A stretch of 64,000 nucleotides of DNA from assembly GCA_963921825.1 (NCBI GenBank), contig OY997594.1:38930557-38994556 (forward strand), given 5' to 3'. This document shows positions 1-9,690 of this stretch, piece by piece. The position numbers and the translations under genes were made by a program. Position 1 is the first letter of the stretch. Every line of letters begins with the position of its first letter. This stretch comes from Erodium maritimum. Lineage: Eukaryota > Streptophyta > Magnoliopsida > Geraniales > Geraniaceae. Under the pieces are notes generated by a model. The model was given only the letters and a program-made list of their open reading frames with translations. It made no database searches and had not been told where the DNA came from.

Positions 1-1353
1 GGTGACTGCGAGCATGCCGGAGCTTGAGCGTGGATATTTGGAAAGCGTTACGAGGTAGGGAAAAGTAGCCGGATCTCGGCCTTGACTAGGGAAAGTTAAC
101 AGTAGAAATGCATGTGACACTTAGTGGTGTCGTAGGATAAGTAAAGTTATCGAACAATAGAAATGCAGGAGACACTTAGTGGTGTCGTAGGATACGTGAA
201 CGTATCGAACAATAGAAATGCATGTGACACTTAGTAGTGTCGTAGGATAAGTGAACATATCGAACAATAGAAATACTGGTGGCTTTTGGTTGTGCCCGTA
301 GGTTAAGTAACTTGTTGTGTTTATGAGGGTGGTCATGTGTGCCTTTGAGGTGTTGAACCCGTATGTTACTGTGTGTGTGTCGTGGGTGGTCATGTGTGCC
401 TTTGGGGTGTTGAACCTGTATGTTACTGTTTGTGTGTCGTGGCTAACCATGTGTGCCTGTGGGGTGTTAAACCTGTATTGTTGCTGACTGTCCTGCTGAG
501 GGGTAGTTGGTCGTGCATTATTGTCGCTATTCGTTGAACCTTGGGTGATGACTGTGATTGCATGGAGGTGGGGGCCCGCCTGACATAAAAGGGGCCCTGG
601 GTCGCGCGCTTGAGGGTTGGCTAGCCTTCCGACTAACCATCGGTAAAGTTGTGCATTCTTCTGCGATGAAGGGCGGCTCCCCTTCCGACTAGCTATCGGA
701 AAAGTATTGGTGTATATGTCGCAAACAGGTCGACCGCCTGGCCCGACTGCGTGTCGGGGAAAGTTGCGTGGGGCAGGCTCAAGCCCAGCCGGTTAGCAAC
801 CGGCACTGAGTAGCTGGAGTGCGATCCTTTGTGATCTTGGGTGTTGCGTGGTTATTATTTGCGTTTTGGTTGAGGTCGTAACCGTTGTGTCGGGTCTACA
901 TTACGTGTCCGGGTTTTGAGTTGGTTGGGAAAGTTTAGTAGTCGTTTTGCGTGACCATCAGTCTAATTTGAGTTTGGGATAGTAGTCCCCAGTGTTTTGT
1001 TTTTTGTTGGTGTACCAGCCATTTCTGCTAGTATGCCGTAGTCAGTCTGGTATCCGGGGTGGTGAGCGAAACGCTTACCCCTAGCTGCTTTTCCTACAGG
1101 TACTGGTCGCGAGGAGGACTAGGGGAACTCTCGAAGCTTGAAGAGCTGGGAGCGGGAGTCCGGGTTTTTGGGAGTTTAGCGACGTACGCTTTGGTTTTTG
1201 TCCGCTTGTTTTGGACGTATTTTAAGTTGTAAAATGTTATTTTGATTAACTCAAAGTGGTGATTTTAAGCGGTTTATTAAAATATTTGAAAACTGTTTTA
1301 TTGTTTCACCGTTCGCGTTTCGGGTTCGGTCCTGCCGAATTCGGGGCGTGACA
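1..1353 (+). repeat. Gypsy long LTR, 3' part (LTR a), cut by window start
   Basis: This is the 3' portion of a long Ty3/gypsy LTR. It contains the block shared by all gypsy LTRs here: the GAGGTAGGGAAAAGTAGCC box at 49, the GTGACACTTAGTGGTGTCG units at 113-245, tandem units of about 60 bp around 310-480, the GGTCGACCGCCTGG box near 727, the GTGAGCGAAACGCTTAC palindrome near 1062 with CTTTTCCTACAGG after it, and the terminal GGGGCGTGACA. The end at 1353 matches the defined ends at 12529, 52229 and 56915. Whether it is a solo LTR or part of a full element cannot be seen. The following GGGGC (1354-1358) would be one copy of its target duplication. Confidence 0.85.
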
Positions 1354-2990
1354 GGGGCGGTGCACTCTTAGAACGATACATTTGTGGTGACATCTTAGAA
1401 CGATAAATCCTCCACTAGCTAAATACATAAAAAAAATAAAAAGAATTTGTGGATCTTGGTACACAAAAAGTTTTGGAATCTAATTCATACTAATAATAAT
1501 GCTAGCTCACTGACCTGTCTATTTTGGACTAGGACTCGCTATTGTCAACAGGAACAAATGCAGAGGATGAGGGTCGGTCCGGTTTGCATGGAAAATTTGT
1601 CTGGGAAGAAGCTCGTCTTTTCAGACGACGATGTAGTCTGGGAACTTCCATTGGTGTCATCTCGGAGGCAGATCAGGAGGCTTTTTGGTTTAGGGTATGT
1701 GAGAGACGATAGTTTTTTTTTGTCGTCCATTGTGGTTTCTTTTGAGAAAAAATATGAATAGATGGGTATTTATGCACTTAAACTATATAAGCAAACAAAG
1801 TCATTTTGGGAAAGAATTACAGTGATAGAGATAGGTAATCTTTAATATCATGGATCAGAGGCGGTACTAGAAAATATTTGTAAGAGTAGCCAATGTGTTT
1901 TGGGCTTTTAGAGAAAGTCCAAATAAAGACCCAAGACAGAAGGCATTTACAGAAAATCCAAATAAAGGCCCAAAGTAGAATTTTTGTGTTCCTTGCAATT
2001 CCAGTGGTTTAATTTTTCTGGAGATATTGGCTTTGAAATTCTGTGTTTGGTTATTAATGGCTTCAACTGAGCACGAATTACTGTTCTTTCTTCTCCATCT
2101 GTTGGTTGTTGTTCTACTGGTCCACATGGTCGGCCATTCAAATCACTACAATTTTTTGTTTCGCTCCATATTACTAAAGGATTACAGCTGGTAGAAGGGA
2201 CAAAAGCCATTACAGCAAAACGTTTCATCCCAACTTCCACATACTGGGAATAAAATTTCTCATACTGTGTTAAATAACCCCCTAATAAAAATCCTCAGCG
2301 GAAGTCGCCTTACACTCAATTGGAGTTGTGGGGGAGTATTGAAAACACGAATTCGGTGTAAATCCCCTACTTCCTTCCAATACAACTCCAAGCACATAAT
2401 CAGCAATTATATCTACACCCACATTAAAAAAAAAGACATAAGAATGTTGCTCGATTTTGAATTGGGAGTTTTGGGTTGCTCGATTTTGAGGTGACATCGC
2501 GCCCTTGATGGACCGTTGTCGTGCATTGGAAAATTCGACGAAGATGGTTTAGAACACAATACGGGGAATTCTAATCCCAACAGAGAAACTTTTTGGGTTA
2601 AACACAATACGGGGAATTTGTGTTGCATAAGGTCAAAGTTTTTGGTTAAGTTTTAGTGAGGGTATAATCGTGATTTGACTTCATAAGTTTTAGGAAAACA
2701 AAATAAAATACCAAGATAAATTATATTGTGTTTTACTAAGGGTATAAAAATCATTTCGCTAGTTAAGTGGATTAAATAAAAATAAAAAAAATTGTGAAGA
2801 AGGCAAGGCCATGGACCGAAACCACTAGGAGAAATGGCTAAATCGCTAATTTCCCATTTTAAACCCCATGTAAATTCTAAAAATTTCAATTGCTAAAATT
2901 TCATATCATTTTAAACCTAACCATATCAATTCTTAATATGAACTTAAATACATGCCAATTCTTAAGAGGCTAAATTACATTCACCTACCC
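1354..2990. other. Unassigned DNA between LTR a and AT-rich tract
   Basis: About 1.6 kb without a recognisable gene. Open frames such as 1447-1761 (+, 104 codons) show no motif I know and have the composition of chance frames. Around 2530-2630 a short phrase containing CACAATACGGGGAATT occurs twice, about 50 bp apart. The only protein-like stretch is the minus-strand one listed separately at 1947-2490. Confidence 0.4.
1947..2490 (-). pseudogene. Possible broken exon of an unrecognised plant gene
   Basis: On the minus strand two frames join into a protein-like reading. An upstream part near 2290-2440 includes ADYVLGVVLEGSR and CFQYSPTTPIECKATSAEDF. After a stop and frame change comes a 97-codon stretch (2240-1947) with phrases such as VGMKRFAVMAFVPS, NGRPCGPVEQQPTDGEERT and KLNHWNCKEHK. 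The balanced composition with charged, Cys and Trp residues resembles a real coding exon more than chance AT-rich reading. I do not recognise the family. No start codon, splice sites or partner exons are clear. It may be a gene fragment carried by a transposon. Confidence 0.3.
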
Positions 2991-3560
2991 CAATCTATAC
3001 ATGTTTAGCAGATACCTACCCCAAACTTATTACCCCGGACTAATATTTTGTCATAACATCCAATTTTCCATCCGTGTATTGTTCATTTTTTTCTTAAGTT
3101 TCGAAATTGCCCTTAGTGTTACAACCTTAAAAATCTCTCCAATCCTAAATATTTCTACTACCCTAAATTTCTCTTCAACCTTAAATCCACCTTTATTTTT
3201 TTTATTAAAATTTGATTTTTTTTAAATCAACATTATAAAATTCATTCATAAAAGAATTATTTTTATAATTATTTTAAAAAATTACAATTATATTCTTTTA
3301 TCAAATTTTTATAATCCATTTTTTCCTTTACATTTCTCCTTACCTGCTCCATTTCCCTTTCTTCTTCATTACCTCTCACCCCCCCCCCCCCTTCCCCTTA
3401 TTCGTCGCCCATGTCTACACGTAATCGTCGTACTTCCACTTCTCTGCACATAGCTTTCGCACCTCCAACTCCTCTTCATTTTCTTCTACTACTAGTCGGA
3501 GCAATAGATCTGACCGGACCTTGACCTGGATATTCACCCTCAATAACAGGTCGGAGCAAG
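2975..3560. other. AT-rich tract; possible end of a Mutator-type miniature element
   Basis: From about 2975 there are spaced CCTACCCCAA motifs roughly 28 bp apart, followed by TTTTCCATCC. This resembles the left end of the Mutator-type element at 16033 and its iterated TACCC motifs. No matching inverted end is seen, so any element is truncated. The interior has A/T homopolymer runs. A 13-base C run lies at 3379-3391, followed by pyrimidine-rich DNA. No coding signal is seen. Confidence 0.3.
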
Positions 3561-3848
3561 ACGCCCCTCTCTTCGAATTATGAGTTTACTAATCTAGTAC
3601 CCGAAACCAAATGAAAGATTAATTCCGGGAATCAATTGGATTTGTATAAATGAAACGGTGCGATTCAATTTATAACGAACGTCAATCTCCTGATTTTCAA
3701 CCCCCGATCCCAAGACCCAGTTGATAAAATTGTGAATGCTTAATAAGCGGAAAATACACAACAATAATTAAAGTGTAGAAAACAAATAGAGAACCCAATT
3801 TTACGTGGTTCGGAAATGTACCTACATCCACGGGTGAACGACGAGCAC
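3561..3848. other. Unassigned DNA flanking a LINE insertion
   Basis: No gene. The phrase TTTTACGTGGTTCGG near 3802 followed by CCTACATCCACGGG is common in plant repeats. The sequence appears to be interrupted at 3849 by a LINE 3' end and may resume near 4216. Confidence 0.3.
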
Positions 3849-4215
3849 TTTTTTTTTTATCGGCAAAGCAAATTTAAATTAAACCTCTTTCGAGGAGAAA
3901 GAGGAGTTACAAAAAAGCCAAATACATCAACAACCCAAACCCTAGACCAAGGACCCAACTGAGAAGAGATTTCACCCACAAGATCCTCAACTTGCTATCC
4001 AAGCAACCAAAAGAACAAGCCCAGCAAACTACTTAACACCAAGATAAACCTTCCAAAAAAGAACCCAACCTAAGAACCAAACCAACAAAAAGACATATCC
4101 CCAAGGAACGATTTCTCCCAAGCCAACCGAATTCAACTAACTTACAAGACAAAAAGACTAATAAACCAACCTCCTAATCACAAAACAAGCACTACAGACC
4201 GATGAGACTTCAGCC
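3849..4215 (-). mobile_element. LINE (L1-type) 3' end fragment
   Basis: A run of ten T at 3849-3858 followed by ATCGGCAAAGCAAATTTAAA and CCTCTTTCGAGGAGAAAGAGG reads on the minus strand as a 3' UTR with a small hairpin ending in a poly-A tail. That is the usual form of a plant L1 LINE 3' terminus. The body toward 4215 is A/C-rich with no reading frame left, as expected for a 5'-truncated copy. The 5' boundary and target duplication are not resolved. Confidence 0.5.
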
Positions 4216-4636
4216 AAAAGATCAGTTGCTATGTATTAACCGAGAAACATTATGAGAAATAACAATGCAACTCTCAAATTCTCAATACAAAATTATAATA
4301 CACAAAAGAAAAGATTTGATCTTTTTTTATCGTTATATAAAACTCAAGAAATTAACTCCTCATAACATATATGTGTCTCCCTTAAATTAACCACAACATA
4401 TAACAAGGATGGAGAAAACAAGAACCTATGCTTGTGCTTGTATGCGATTGTTCAATGAATTTTGTTGGCATGCAAGAAATTTTTTTCTAGTGCTCTTGAT
4501 CTCCGTGACTCACAACCAAACAAGAAGAGCCACACACCACAAGAACGGTAGATCCTTGTCTTTGATCTCTTGCAACTCCACCAAATAAAAAAGCAACACT
4601 ACTTGTTCTCAATGTTGAACACAAGCAACACAAGAT
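4216..4636. other. Unassigned DNA upstream of copia A
   Basis: AT-rich sequence with no coding signal. It leads into the truncated copia pol at about 4637. No copia LTR, primer site or gag is seen here, so the 5' half of copia A is missing. Confidence 0.35.
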
Positions 4637-6196
4637 CTGAGAATGCACCTTCATGGGGTATCCCAAATGAACAAGGGGATACTACTTCTACAAACCCAAT
4701 GAGAACATGGTGTTCGTCACTAAGGGTGGGGTCTTTATGGAAATGGAATTTGTTTCCAAAGACGTGGGAGGGCTGTAAATATAGTAGAAGTTCAAGATGG
4801 TACAGATGCCTCTAAACTACTTGACAACCCAGTAGAGGAGCCTGAAGTTGTCGCAGAGCAAGAACCAGTTCTTGTACCAATTCCTAAATGTCCAAGGCAA
4901 TCTGAAAGGATCAGTCATCCACCACCTATATATGTTTTTTTTTGTCAGGAGGGGACAATGAGCTTATAGCGGATCACGAGGATCCAGTGACCTTTCAGGA
5001 AGCCGTGGATGGGCCCAACTTCGAGTTATGGATTGGAGCCATGAGGTAGGAAATGGAGTCCATGTCGGACAACCAAATTTGGGAAATGGTTGATCCCATC
5101 GATGGTGTGAGGACCATCGGATGCAAATGGATCTTCAAGGTGAAGATGGACATGGACGTCAAGCCTCAGACCTATGAAGCTTGACTGGTTCCGAAAGGTT
5201 ACAGGCAGATCCAAGGGATTGACTGTGAGGAAACCTTCTCACCAGTGGCGATGGTCAAATCTATCTAGATTAATCTTGACATAATCTCGTATCTTGATTA
5301 CGAGATATAGAAAGTGGATGTCAAAACTATTTTAAACGGGAATTTGACTGAGAACATTTGTATGTCTCAGCCCGAAGGTTTTGACTATCCAAAGAATAAA
5401 GGGATATATTTATAAGTTGTTGAAATCCATTTGTGGATTGAAACAAGCTTCTCAGAGTTGGAACCTTCGTTTTGATGAAGCGATAATTAGATTTGGCTTT
5501 GTCAAGAACAAGGATGACCCTTGCGTTTATAACAAGGTTAGTGGGAGAAAGATTTCCTAACCTTGCACGAGACTAAAAGTTTGGTTGAGGAAGTGATTAG
5601 CAATATAAGACTTAGGCGATTAAGATATATAGAGATCGCACCAAGAAGGTCTTGGGTTTAAGTTAGATCACCTATGCGAACAAGGTATTGAGTGAGTTCT
5701 CAATGCTCGATTCAAAGAAAGGATTCTTACCCGCTCATCATGGCATTCATCTCAGCAAGACTCATGCCCGTGGGGGGCAGGATCGATCATATATGACATG
5801 ACATATACAAGACCGCACGTCTCGTATGCCTTGTGTTGTACTAGTAGACATCAGTCTAACCTTTGAGGAAAGGTGATGCTGAATTAGTCGTCGAAGGATA
5901 AGTAGCCGCTAGTTTTCCAGACGGATCCAAATGACTTTTGAAGTCAGTCATGACATATGTTTACGGAGAATGACAGAGCTTTCAGCTGGACGAGCGTGAA
6001 ACATGAAACCCTCGTTGATTCTACGACAAGGGCCGAGTACATGGGTGTTGCATAGGAAACTAAGGAGGGTGTGTGGATTTGGAAATTCACGGCAGGGATA
6101 GGTGAAATTAAAATCCATCCTAAGCCCGGTGAATCTATTTTGCGACAACACAAGGGTCATTACGCAATCTAAAGGCCCAGATCGCATAACAAATCC
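4637..6196 (+). pseudogene. Ty1/copia A pol pseudogene: integrase end, RT, start of RNase H
   Basis: Pieces of a copia polyprotein can be followed through several frames. The integrase C-terminal region (phrases like GGVFMEMEFVSKDVGG) is at 4640-4900. The RT start (DPVTFQEAVDG, then GCKWIFKVKMDMD) is at 4984-5160. RT continues (KVDVKT near 5310, then the KYKLLKSI-type region and CVYNKVSG near 5530), followed by the DSKKGFLPAHHGIHLSKT region at 5700-5765 and RNase H to 6196. Stops and frameshifts occur throughout. After CVYNKVSG the sequence jumps almost directly to the LHETK-type region, so the segment with the YVDD catalytic motif is deleted. It is interrupted at 6196 by a solo gypsy LTR and resumes at 9229. 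It belongs to the same family as copia B on the minus strand. Confidence 0.8.
6192..6196. repeat. Target site duplication AATCC, left copy
   Basis: AATCC precedes the LTR at 6197 and is repeated at 9224-9228, immediately after the LTR ends. This is the 5-bp duplication expected from a gypsy integrase, and it shows that LTR b integrated as part of a normal element. Confidence 0.9.
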
Positions 6197-6794
6197 TTTC
6201 ACGCCCCAAATTCAGTAGAACCGAACTCGGAACGCGAACGTTTAGGACAATAAAACATTTTCAAATCTTTTAAATAAATCACTTTAAAATCACCATTTTG
6301 TTCATCAAAATAATAATTTACAACTCAAAAGTACGTCCCAACAAGCGGAAAAAATACATGGCGTACGTCGCTAAACTCAAAAAGGAAACCCGGACTCCCG
6401 CTCCTAGCTCTTCAAGCTTCGAGAGCTCACCTAGTCCGTCCCGCGACCAGTACCTGTAGGAAAAGCAGCTAGGGGTGAGCATTCGCTCACCACCACGGAT
6501 AACAGACTGACTACGGCATACTAGCAGACAATGACGGTAACACCAACAACAACCCAAACACCGGGGACTACTATCCCCAAACTCAAGTAACCCGACTGAC
6601 ACACAACTGCTACTTTCCTTAACCGACTCAACACTCGGACACGTAATGTAGACTCGACACAACGATTATGACTTCCTCCAAAGACACGAAAGATAACCAC
6701 GCAACACCAAAAATCACAAGGGAACGCACACCAAACAAGATCGCAAAGGATCGCACTCTAGTTGCTCAGTAACCCCCTGCCCTTTTCCCAACGC

Positions 6795-6998
6795 GAAGGT
6801 TGGATCAGGCGGCCGACCTGTCGCACTTTTCCCAACGCGACGGTTGGATCAGGCTGTCGACCTGTCGCACTTTTCCCGACCCCAATCGGATAGGTTGTCG
6901 ACCTATTGCACTTTTCCCAATGCGACGGTTGGATCAGGCGGTCGACCTGTCGCACTTTTCCCGACACAAAGTCGGATCAGGCTGTCGACCTGTCACTC
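6795..6998 (-). repeat. Tandem array, about 43-bp unit, GTCGACC box
   Basis: Five degenerate units contain TGTCGCACTTTTCCC, GATCAGGC and GTCGACC. It is the minus-strand counterpart of the AGGTCGACAGCCTGATCC arrays in LTRs c, f and h. Unit number differs between LTR copies. Confidence 0.8.
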
Positions 6999-7072
6999 AC
7001 CAACCCCAGGTAACCACAATCACAATCACAAGCAAAGTTCAACAACAGCAACCACACCGGTTTGACACTCCA

Positions 7073-7455
7073 CAGGCACTCATGGCCACCCAAGACGCCA
7101 ACGGTAAAACACGGGTCAACAACCCCACGGGCACTCATGGCCACCCAAGACATCAACGGTAAAACACGGTTCAACAACCCCACGGGCACTCATGGCCACC
7201 CAAGACACACCAACGGTAAAACATGGGTTCAACAACCTCACGGGCACTCATGGCCACCCAAGACACACCAACGGTAAAACACGGGTTCAACAACCTCACG
7301 GGCACTCATGGCCACCCAAGACACACCAACGGTAAAACACGGGTTCAACAACCTCACGGGCACTCATGGCCACCCAAGACACCAACGGTAAAACACGGGT
7401 TCAACAACCTCACGGGCACTCATGGCCACCCAAGACATACCAACGATAAAACACG
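7073..7455 (-). repeat. Tandem array, 54-59-bp unit, seven copies
   Basis: Seven units begin with GGCACTCATGGCCACCCAAG at about 7075, 7131, 7185, 7244, 7303, 7360 and 7417. Each also contains ACCAACGGTAAAACACGGG. Frames open across the array only because the unit lacks stops. The same unit occurs in all the other gypsy LTRs in different copy number. Confidence 0.85.
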
Positions 7456-9223
7456 TGTTTAACAACCCCACGAGCACTCATAGCAACCCAAGACACAAAC
7501 TACACAATCAACCTCCGGGCATAAACAAATGCCTCCAGTAATTCTAATATCGAAAAGTTCACTGCTCCTACGACACTACTAAGTGTCACATGCATTTTTA
7601 TTGTTCGATACGTTCTCGTATCATACGACACCACCCGGTGTCGCCTGCCTTTCTAATATTCGATAAACTTACTTAACCCACGACACCCAAGTGTCACATG
7701 CATTTCTACTGTTAACTTTCCCTAGTCAGGCCGAGATCCGGCTACTTTTCCCTACCTCGCATGCTTTCTCCAAAAGCTCACAAACAAGCTCCGGCGTGAT
7801 CTCGATCACTCACCTAGCTTTCCCTTTCCTCTATCGGTGGCACGATCTAATAAGAACACAATTTTAAACACTTTTAAGCTTTTAGGCATAAACTGAATTT
7901 TAATATACTTGACGCCCAAATGTAACACCGACAATGTCGATCACTCCCAAACTTCCCAATTAATCGACATTGTCGATAATGGACCCGGAAAAGCCCGATT
8001 CGCCCGACATGGCGAATCTGCTCGGGTTTTGGAAACGTCCTTCCGGGGCTCCGGAAATTCCAGTTTTCATTTCTACGGTCTTAGAATAATTCAAGGGTTC
8101 CTAAGCACTCGACGAAATCAAATTCCGACTTCCGAGTAATTTTAACTCGTGTTTAAAGTTTGTAAACCCGTCAATTACAACTTTTACAATTGAATTCCAA
8201 ATTTCGATCCGGATGTAGATTAATGACTTGGGGAACGTCCTAAACCACCCGAACACGAAACTCGAACACCCGAGCACGTGGCCCCCACCCGGACACCCTT
8301 GGAAGTGGGTGGCTAGGGCCATTTTGGGCCGGCCCACAATGGTGGTGGCCGGTCCTAGCTCCGGCCAGCCACCTTACAAGGCCGTCCAGCCACCCTACAC
8401 AGTGGCCGGAGCTCCCCCGAGCCTCCGGTCACCGGAAAACGTTCCAACTTCGCTCCAAAACCACTCCAACGAACCCCACACCTCAACACATCCAAAAACT
8501 ACTAGTTTTAACCCAAACCCTAACTTTCAAACTTAACAAAACGAAATTCGGTTAGGTGCTCACCGTAGAGAACGTCGATGTGAACTCGATTCTTCTATCT
8601 TTGAGACGATCCAACGGTTTGATGATCGAGAAAGGTCACAAATCCCCCAAGACCTCTTCTCTTTTTCTCCCTTTCTTCTCTCTTCTTTTCTCTCTCTAAA
8701 ACCTCTTTTTTTTTCTCTTTTGAAACCTCTTGGCCGAACCCCCTATAGGTAGTCTTCCCTTGTCTTGTCCAAAAACCTAACACCCCCACTTGTGTGACAA
8801 GTGGCAAGTGGGTCCCACAACTTTTAGAAAATATCTTCTAGATATTTCCAATCAGATTCGCGAACTTCGAACGTTTCGGGGCCCGAACGGGCACTTTTTC
8901 CAAGAAATTACGAAACTTCACGGGCTACAAGGAAACTGCTCAACTAAGACCGATGCGACGACGGCTAAGCTTTTTGGATCAAAAACGGGCCTCGAACGGA
9001 CCAAAACGTCGCTCGGTTGACTTTTCCAGTGAAAAGTCAACATTTCCCAAATTGGTCAGAAAGTGGCCCTGAGTCCCCCGGAACTCACTTTAGTCGATAT
9101 CGGGGTCAACTCAAGTCCGGTATGACCCTCGGGGTCAAATGTAGGTTCATTTAAGTGCCTGTCTAATTAAGTTTTCCTGTTTTTCGCAGATTTGACTGGC
9201 GTTGACCGGGAGTGGTTATTACA

Positions 9224-9228
9224 AATCC
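9224..9228. repeat. Target site duplication AATCC, right copy
   Basis: Matches 6192-6196 and closes solo LTR b. Confidence 0.9.
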
Positions 9229-9422
9229 AAACATGTACCGCGGTGAATCCACCACATCAGAGAAATATTGAACTGAGGTGAAGTGAAGATTACCTTTATT
9301 GCAACTGATGATAACATAGCCAATCCGTTGACTAAGGCACTCTCGCCGCCAGATCCTATTAGACATATAAAGTCAATGAGAATATATTGAAATTTAGATT
9401 GGAACTAGGGCAAGTGGGAGAT
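9229..9422 (+). pseudogene. Copia A RNase H C-terminus and polypurine tract
   Basis: The end of the copia pol resumes after the solo LTR. It reads ITFIATDDNIANPLTKAL, then a PIRHIKSMRI-like region, and stops, matching the typical copia RNase H tail. GGGCAAGTGGGAGAT at about 9409-9422 is the polypurine tract directly before the 3' LTR. A stop lies in the first codons. It is continuous in homology with 4637-6196. Confidence 0.82.
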
Positions 9423-9690
9423 TGTTAGTCTTAGTGCCCGTAATTCAATCCTAAATGTCCAAATGTATATATCATCATTAGCAATAAAATTAAAGCGGAT
9501 TTATATTACTTATGTGTTGGAGTAATATATCGATGTGTGTTCTAATCTATGCCCATAATGCGCACAGAACCATAGATCGAGATAGATCACACTCGATGGG
9601 TCCCTAGTCAACAAAGCTTCACCAGAAGCGACTAGTATGAAAGATGGTTGTTCATGGCCTATGTTATAATGTCGGCCATGATATTGGACG
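9423..9690 (+). repeat. Copia A 3' LTR, first part
   Basis: Starts TGTTAGTCTTAGTGCCCG right after the polypurine tract and matches, in reverse, the LTR ends at 35628 and 42385. It is interrupted after 268 bp by solo gypsy LTR c and resumes at 12535. Bases 9686-9690 (GGACG) are the target duplication of that insertion. Confidence 0.88.

Larger units (their letters stand above)
6197..9223 (-). repeat. Solo gypsy LTR b (type I U3), in copia A
   Basis: A 3,027-bp LTR in reverse orientation. It begins TTTCACGCCCC (one change from TGTCACG) and ends GGGAGTGGTTATTACA, the reverse complement of the start of LTRs c, f and h. AATCC flanks both ends, and no internal retrotransposon sequence remains. It is therefore a solo LTR left by LTR-LTR recombination after insertion into the copia RNase H region. 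The shared internal landmarks are in inverse order: palindrome block 6475-6500, tandem arrays 6795-7000 and 7073-7455, paired CGACAATGTCGA arms 7929-7975, and a GC-rich part around 8230-8450. Confidence 0.92.

Noticed and set aside
3379-3391. Run of 13 C
   Set aside because: Simple homopolymer; no associated signal and prone to sequencing error.
7073-7455. Regular repeats resembling a CRISPR array
   Set aside because: Units are contiguous with no unique spacers, the context is a plant LTR, and there are no cas genes.
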